Assembly (NCBI GenBank): GCA_946411525.1
Contig: CAMKEI010000007.1
Location: 1-63,435 of the forward strand
Direction of reading: 5' to 3'
Source of the DNA: an uncultured Clostridia bacterium
GTDB taxonomy: Bacteria > Bacillota > Clostridia > Christensenellales > Aristaeellaceae
Length of the DNA stretch: 63,435 bases
In this document: one piece after another, positions 60,954 to 63,435 of the stretch
How positions within the stretch are numbered: position 1 is the first letter of the stretch
How the letters are laid out: the number at the start of each line of letters is the position of its first letter
Program-made: the position numbers and the translations under genes
The notes under the pieces: generated by a model
What the model saw: only the letters and a program-made list of their open reading frames with translations
Databases searched by the model: none
Told to the model about the DNA's origin: nothing

Positions 60954-62249
60954 AAACCTTGTCAGCACGTCAGAATGCATTTCAATCAGTGCGTTGACCA
61001 CGTCCAGGCAGTACAGCCGGTCCAGGCCGTCCAGTGCCGGATCCGTCTCCACGTATTCCCGCAGAGCTTCCCGGTCGCCGAAAGCAGCCTTCGCGGCCAG
61101 CCGGTTCGCCCGGTCCGCTTCGCACAGGATATCCGCCAGCGCTTCCGGTACCCGGACCGCCGGCGTTACGTCGTTTCCGTCCTGCAGAATCAGTACGGTC
61201 TCGACAACCGCTTCCTTTGGCAGCTGCGGCAGGACGCCGTTGTTTTTCCGCGTCACTGCCGGGATCTCTGCCGTCTCCCCGCGGAGCAGCGCCAGGGCCA
61301 GTCTCATCGGCCGCACCGGCGGTACCTTCGACAGAAGCAGCAGCTGGGCCATCGCTCCTTCACGGCTGCCCGCCCCCTGCTCCCGCACGGTATTCATGTA
61401 CAGGATGCGTTCCTTGCGTTTTTCCACAGTTTCCCCGAATTCAGGGCGTTCGTCCGGGATATAGTCCTCCTGCGCGGGCAGAAACTCCGCGTGATCTGTC
61501 ACATCCCCCGCCGGGACTGCGTCCCACCAGCCGAGCCAGCGCCTCGACAGGCTTCCCAGCTCGCCGTTTTCTGCGGCCTTCTTCAGCTTGCCCAGCAGGT
61601 CCGCTTTTCCGTCCTTCATTTCCGTCAGGAACGCGAAGCCGGGCAGGCCGGCTGTCACCGCCTGAACGTTTTCAGGACGGATCTGAAGCCTTTTGGCGTA
61701 TGTATCCACGCCGTTCGCGCCGCGCAGGGGCGTCCGGCCGAGGCCGTATGTCCGGTAGCCGCGGCTTTCAAACACTTCCGTGGTCCGTGCCATGGGCTGG
61801 CCGAGGTTGATAACCAGCGCGCCGGGACAGGATTTATCCATGGCGTCGCAGAGGTTCAGCACCGCTTCCCCGGCCCGCAGCGCATGCAGCAGGCCTTCGA
61901 TACCGCCGTTCACCCGCGCCTGGTCCGTCAGGCCCGGATCGTCCTCCTCAGCGGAGCCCAGGGCGCTGCGGTCCTGGAAAAATCGGCTGGCAGCCTGGGG
62001 GTCGCCGGCGTAGATTACACACCCGGCGTCCTTCAGCACCTCCGCACGGTCGGCGGATACCTGAAAGGTTCCGCCTTTTCCGGCTTTGGCAAAAATCTTC
62101 TCCCCGTATCCCTGCAGCAGCTCCTGCATGGCGGGGTTTCCCTCTTCCACGGTGACGTCAGCGTTCGCCTCGCCGCCGGCAAAAAGAAGGTCGGTTAAAA
62201 GGGAGGGCAGGAGCGTGGGTACGTCCTGCCCGATCATCGCGATCCTCAT
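60945..62249 (-). CDS. divergent GH4-fold protein, probably not a hydrolase
   Basis: 434 residues from ATG 62249, overlapping the ileS stop (ATGA). An N-terminal Rossmann-like part (MRIAMIGQDVPTLLPSLLTDLL), INLGQPMARTTEVF and a helical C-terminal half follow the plan of family 4 glycosidases. Yet the expected metal Cys-His and catalytic motifs are gone: the GLC position reads GLGRTP, and the NH(F) position reads LPGFAFL. No other member of the family is in the window. Either a catalytically dead regulator or an unrelated NAD-fold dehydrogenase. A start at the ileS stop implies translational coupling. Confidence 0.65.
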   Translation of the reverse strand: MRIAMIGQDVPTLLPSLLTDLLFAGGEANADVTVEEGNPAMQELLQGYGEKIFAKAGKGGTFQVSADRAEVLKDAGCVIYAGDPQAASRFFQDRSALGSAEEDDPGLTDQARVNGGIEGLLHALRAGEAVLNLCDAMDKSCPGALVINLGQPMARTTEVFESRGYRTYGLGRTPLRGANGVDTYAKRLQIRPENVQAVTAGLPGFAFLTEMKDGKADLLGKLKKAAENGELGSLSRRWLGWWDAVPAGDVTDHAEFLPAQEDYIPDERPEFGETVEKRKERILYMNTVREQGAGSREGAMAQLLLLSKVPPVRPMRLALALLRGETAEIPAVTRKNNGVLPQLPKEAVVETVLILQDGNDVTPAVRVPEALADILCEADRANRLAAKAAFGDREALREYVETDPALDGLDRLYCLDVVNALIEMHSDVLTRFNS

Positions 62250-63435
62250 GCTTTCGCGATCCCCAGTTCTGCTTTTTTGCCGTTGATATCCCACTGCTGG
62301 CTGACAAAGCCTTCCGGCGCCTTTCCGCGCGCGATGGCGGTGGCCAGCGTGGTCCGGCTGATCATGTCCTTATACGCGTCCAGCGCGGCAGCCAGTTCGT
62401 CGTCGCCCTCATAGTACAGGCTGATACGGTCCGTCACCTCAAAACCTGCGTCCTTGCGCATGGTCTGCACCTTCGAGATCACTTCGCGGGCGTAGCCCTC
62501 GCTGATCAGTTCATCGGACAGGTTCGTATCCAGCACCACGGTCACGCCACGGTCTTCCGCCGCAATGAAGCCGGGTTTGTTCATGGGCGTCGTCAGCACG
62601 TCGTCCTTGGCCAGCTTCACTTCGGTGTCATCGATCATGAAGGAGACTCCCTCGCCCTTATTGAAGGCGTCCACCACGTCGTTGCCGTCCAGTTCGGAGA
62701 GCTTCTGGCCGATTTTGCCCAGGAGCTTGCCGTACTTCGGTCCCAGTGTCCGCATCTGCGGCTTGAGCTGGTACGTGGTAAAGGCGCGGGCGTCTTCGGT
62801 GAAGACGACTTCCTTGACATTCAGCTCGTCCTCGCACAGTTCCTGATAGGCCTGTTCAAATGTCGCGCCTTTCACGTACAGCTTCTGCACGGGCTGGCGG
62901 ACCTTCAGGTTCGCGGTGTTGCGGCAGGCGCGGCCCAGCTGGATGGCTTCCACCAGGGCGTCCATCTGCTCTTCGGTATCCTTGTCCACAGCAGCCCTGT
63001 CGCTCACCGGGAAGTCGCTCAGGTGCACGCTTTCCGGCGCGCCGGGCACGTTGTTCACCACCAGGTTCTGCCAGATCTCCTCCGACAGGAACGGGATGAA
63101 CGGCGCGCACAGCTTGCTCAGCGTCACCAGCACATGGTACAGCGTGGCGAAGGCGGCTTCCTTGTCTCCGCCCATGCCCTTGCCCCAGAACCGCTCGCGG
63201 CCCCGGCGCACGTACCAGTTGCTCAGCTCGTCCACAAAGGCGGCCAGCTTGTTGGCGCTTTCGGTGATCCGGTAGTTGGCCAGGTCGTCGTCCACCTGGT
63301 CGATCAGGGTGTTCAGCTTGCTCAGGATCCAGCGGTCCATCAGGGTCAGCTCGGTCTTTTCCAGCGGATGCGCCAGCGGGTCGAACCCGTCGATCTGCGC
63401 GTACATCGCGAAGAAGGCGTAGGTGTTCTGCAGCG
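62246..63435 (-). CDS. ileS: isoleucyl-tRNA synthetase, C-terminal part, cut by window edge
   Basis: 396 residues visible; the N-terminal catalytic core (HIGH and KMSKS) lies outside the window. Visible are LMDRWILSKLNTLIDQV and LSNWYVRRGRERFWG of the anticodon-binding domain, FIPFLSEEIWQNL, and the C-terminal extension found in the eukaryote-like (type 2) IleRS. It charges tRNA-Ile. It heads the leftward block with GH4-like, methyltransferase, RluA-like and tgt. Confidence 0.95.
   Translation of the reverse strand, partial: LQNTYAFFAMYAQIDGFDPLAHPLEKTELTLMDRWILSKLNTLIDQVDDDLANYRITESANKLAAFVDELSNWYVRRGRERFWGKGMGGDKEAAFATLYHVLVTLSKLCAPFIPFLSEEIWQNLVVNNVPGAPESVHLSDFPVSDRAAVDKDTEEQMDALVEAIQLGRACRNTANLKVRQPVQKLYVKGATFEQAYQELCEDELNVKEVVFTEDARAFTTYQLKPQMRTLGPKYGKLLGKIGQKLSELDGNDVVDAFNKGEGVSFMIDDTEVKLAKDDVLTTPMNKPGFIAAEDRGVTVVLDTNLSDELISEGYAREVISKVQTMRKDAGFEVTDRISLYYEGDDELAAALDAYKDMISRTTLATAIARGKAPEGFVSQQWDINGKKAELGIAKA

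Overview
The window is a gene-dense, roughly 57% GC stretch of a Gram-positive chromosome. Leader and regulator types are typical of Firmicutes: a T-box before thrS, CsoR operators, a BirA box, a GPH-type sugar carrier, HelD, and LplB/LplC-type sugar ABC permeases. Secreted plant-glycan enzymes (GH5, GH16, a DUF4038 hydrolase, GH29) and an apparent nickel lactate-racemase homologue suggest an anaerobic gut or rumen Clostridia bacterium. The genus cannot be fixed from the sequence; relatives of the Christensenellales/Aristaeellaceae would fit. I see no phage, insertion sequence, CRISPR array or plasmid function. There is one tRNA gene, tRNA-Ala(GGC).

Layout. 0-5.8 kb (minus): a partial CD3324-type protein, then csoR-copA-aroB-UlaG-like hydrolase read leftward, with two CsoR operators at the divergent promoter. 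5.8-10.6 kb: serA, an L,D-transpeptidase, and a T-box-controlled thrS whose product lacks the TGS domain. 10.6-16.1 kb (minus): a GH29 fucosidase, birA-bioY under a BirA box, and an acetyltransferase overlapping a diguanylate cyclase. 16.1-21.3 kb (minus): a two-component system followed by an MacB/FtsX-like ABC exporter. 21.4-27.9 kb: glycerate kinase, then a hydroxy-acid operon (LarA homologue, split UxaA, GntP permease) with a convergent FCD-type GntR regulator. 28-38.9 kb: a DUF5060/DUF4038 hydrolase, then a minus-strand glycan locus (LacI, a secreted protein of three tandem repeat modules, two permeases, binding protein, GH5 carrying the same module). 39.2-43.7 kb (plus): a gene remnant, a second two-component system, a GPH carrier and a glycerophosphodiesterase. 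43.7-50 kb: an alpha/beta hydrolase under a membrane-anchored MerR regulator, DUF2804, SnoaL-like, ECF sigma factor and GH16 genes. 50-57.3 kb (plus): S41-like protease, M32 carboxypeptidase, Ig-like secreted protein and HelD. 57.3-63.4 kb (minus): a translation block, ileS to a GH4-like protein to an rRNA methyltransferase to RluA-like to tgt, then DUF4867.

The most interesting signals are: (i) a conserved compound promoter element, with exact spacing, shared by the ECF sigma factor gene and the ABC exporter 29 kb away; (ii) a stand-alone secreted protein built from three copies of a module also found on the GH5 enzyme in its operon; (iii) the LarA-UxaA-GntP operon, whose LarA keeps all the nickel-pincer residues at the reference numbering; (iv) a CopA-CopZ fusion whose linker encodes a ribosome binding site; (v) a tgt gene whose only sensible start is CTG; (vi) a terminator-like hairpin in the helD leader; and (vii) a GH4-fold protein that has lost its catalytic and metal residues.

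All functional assignments come from reading motifs and recognising families by eye. No database search was run.
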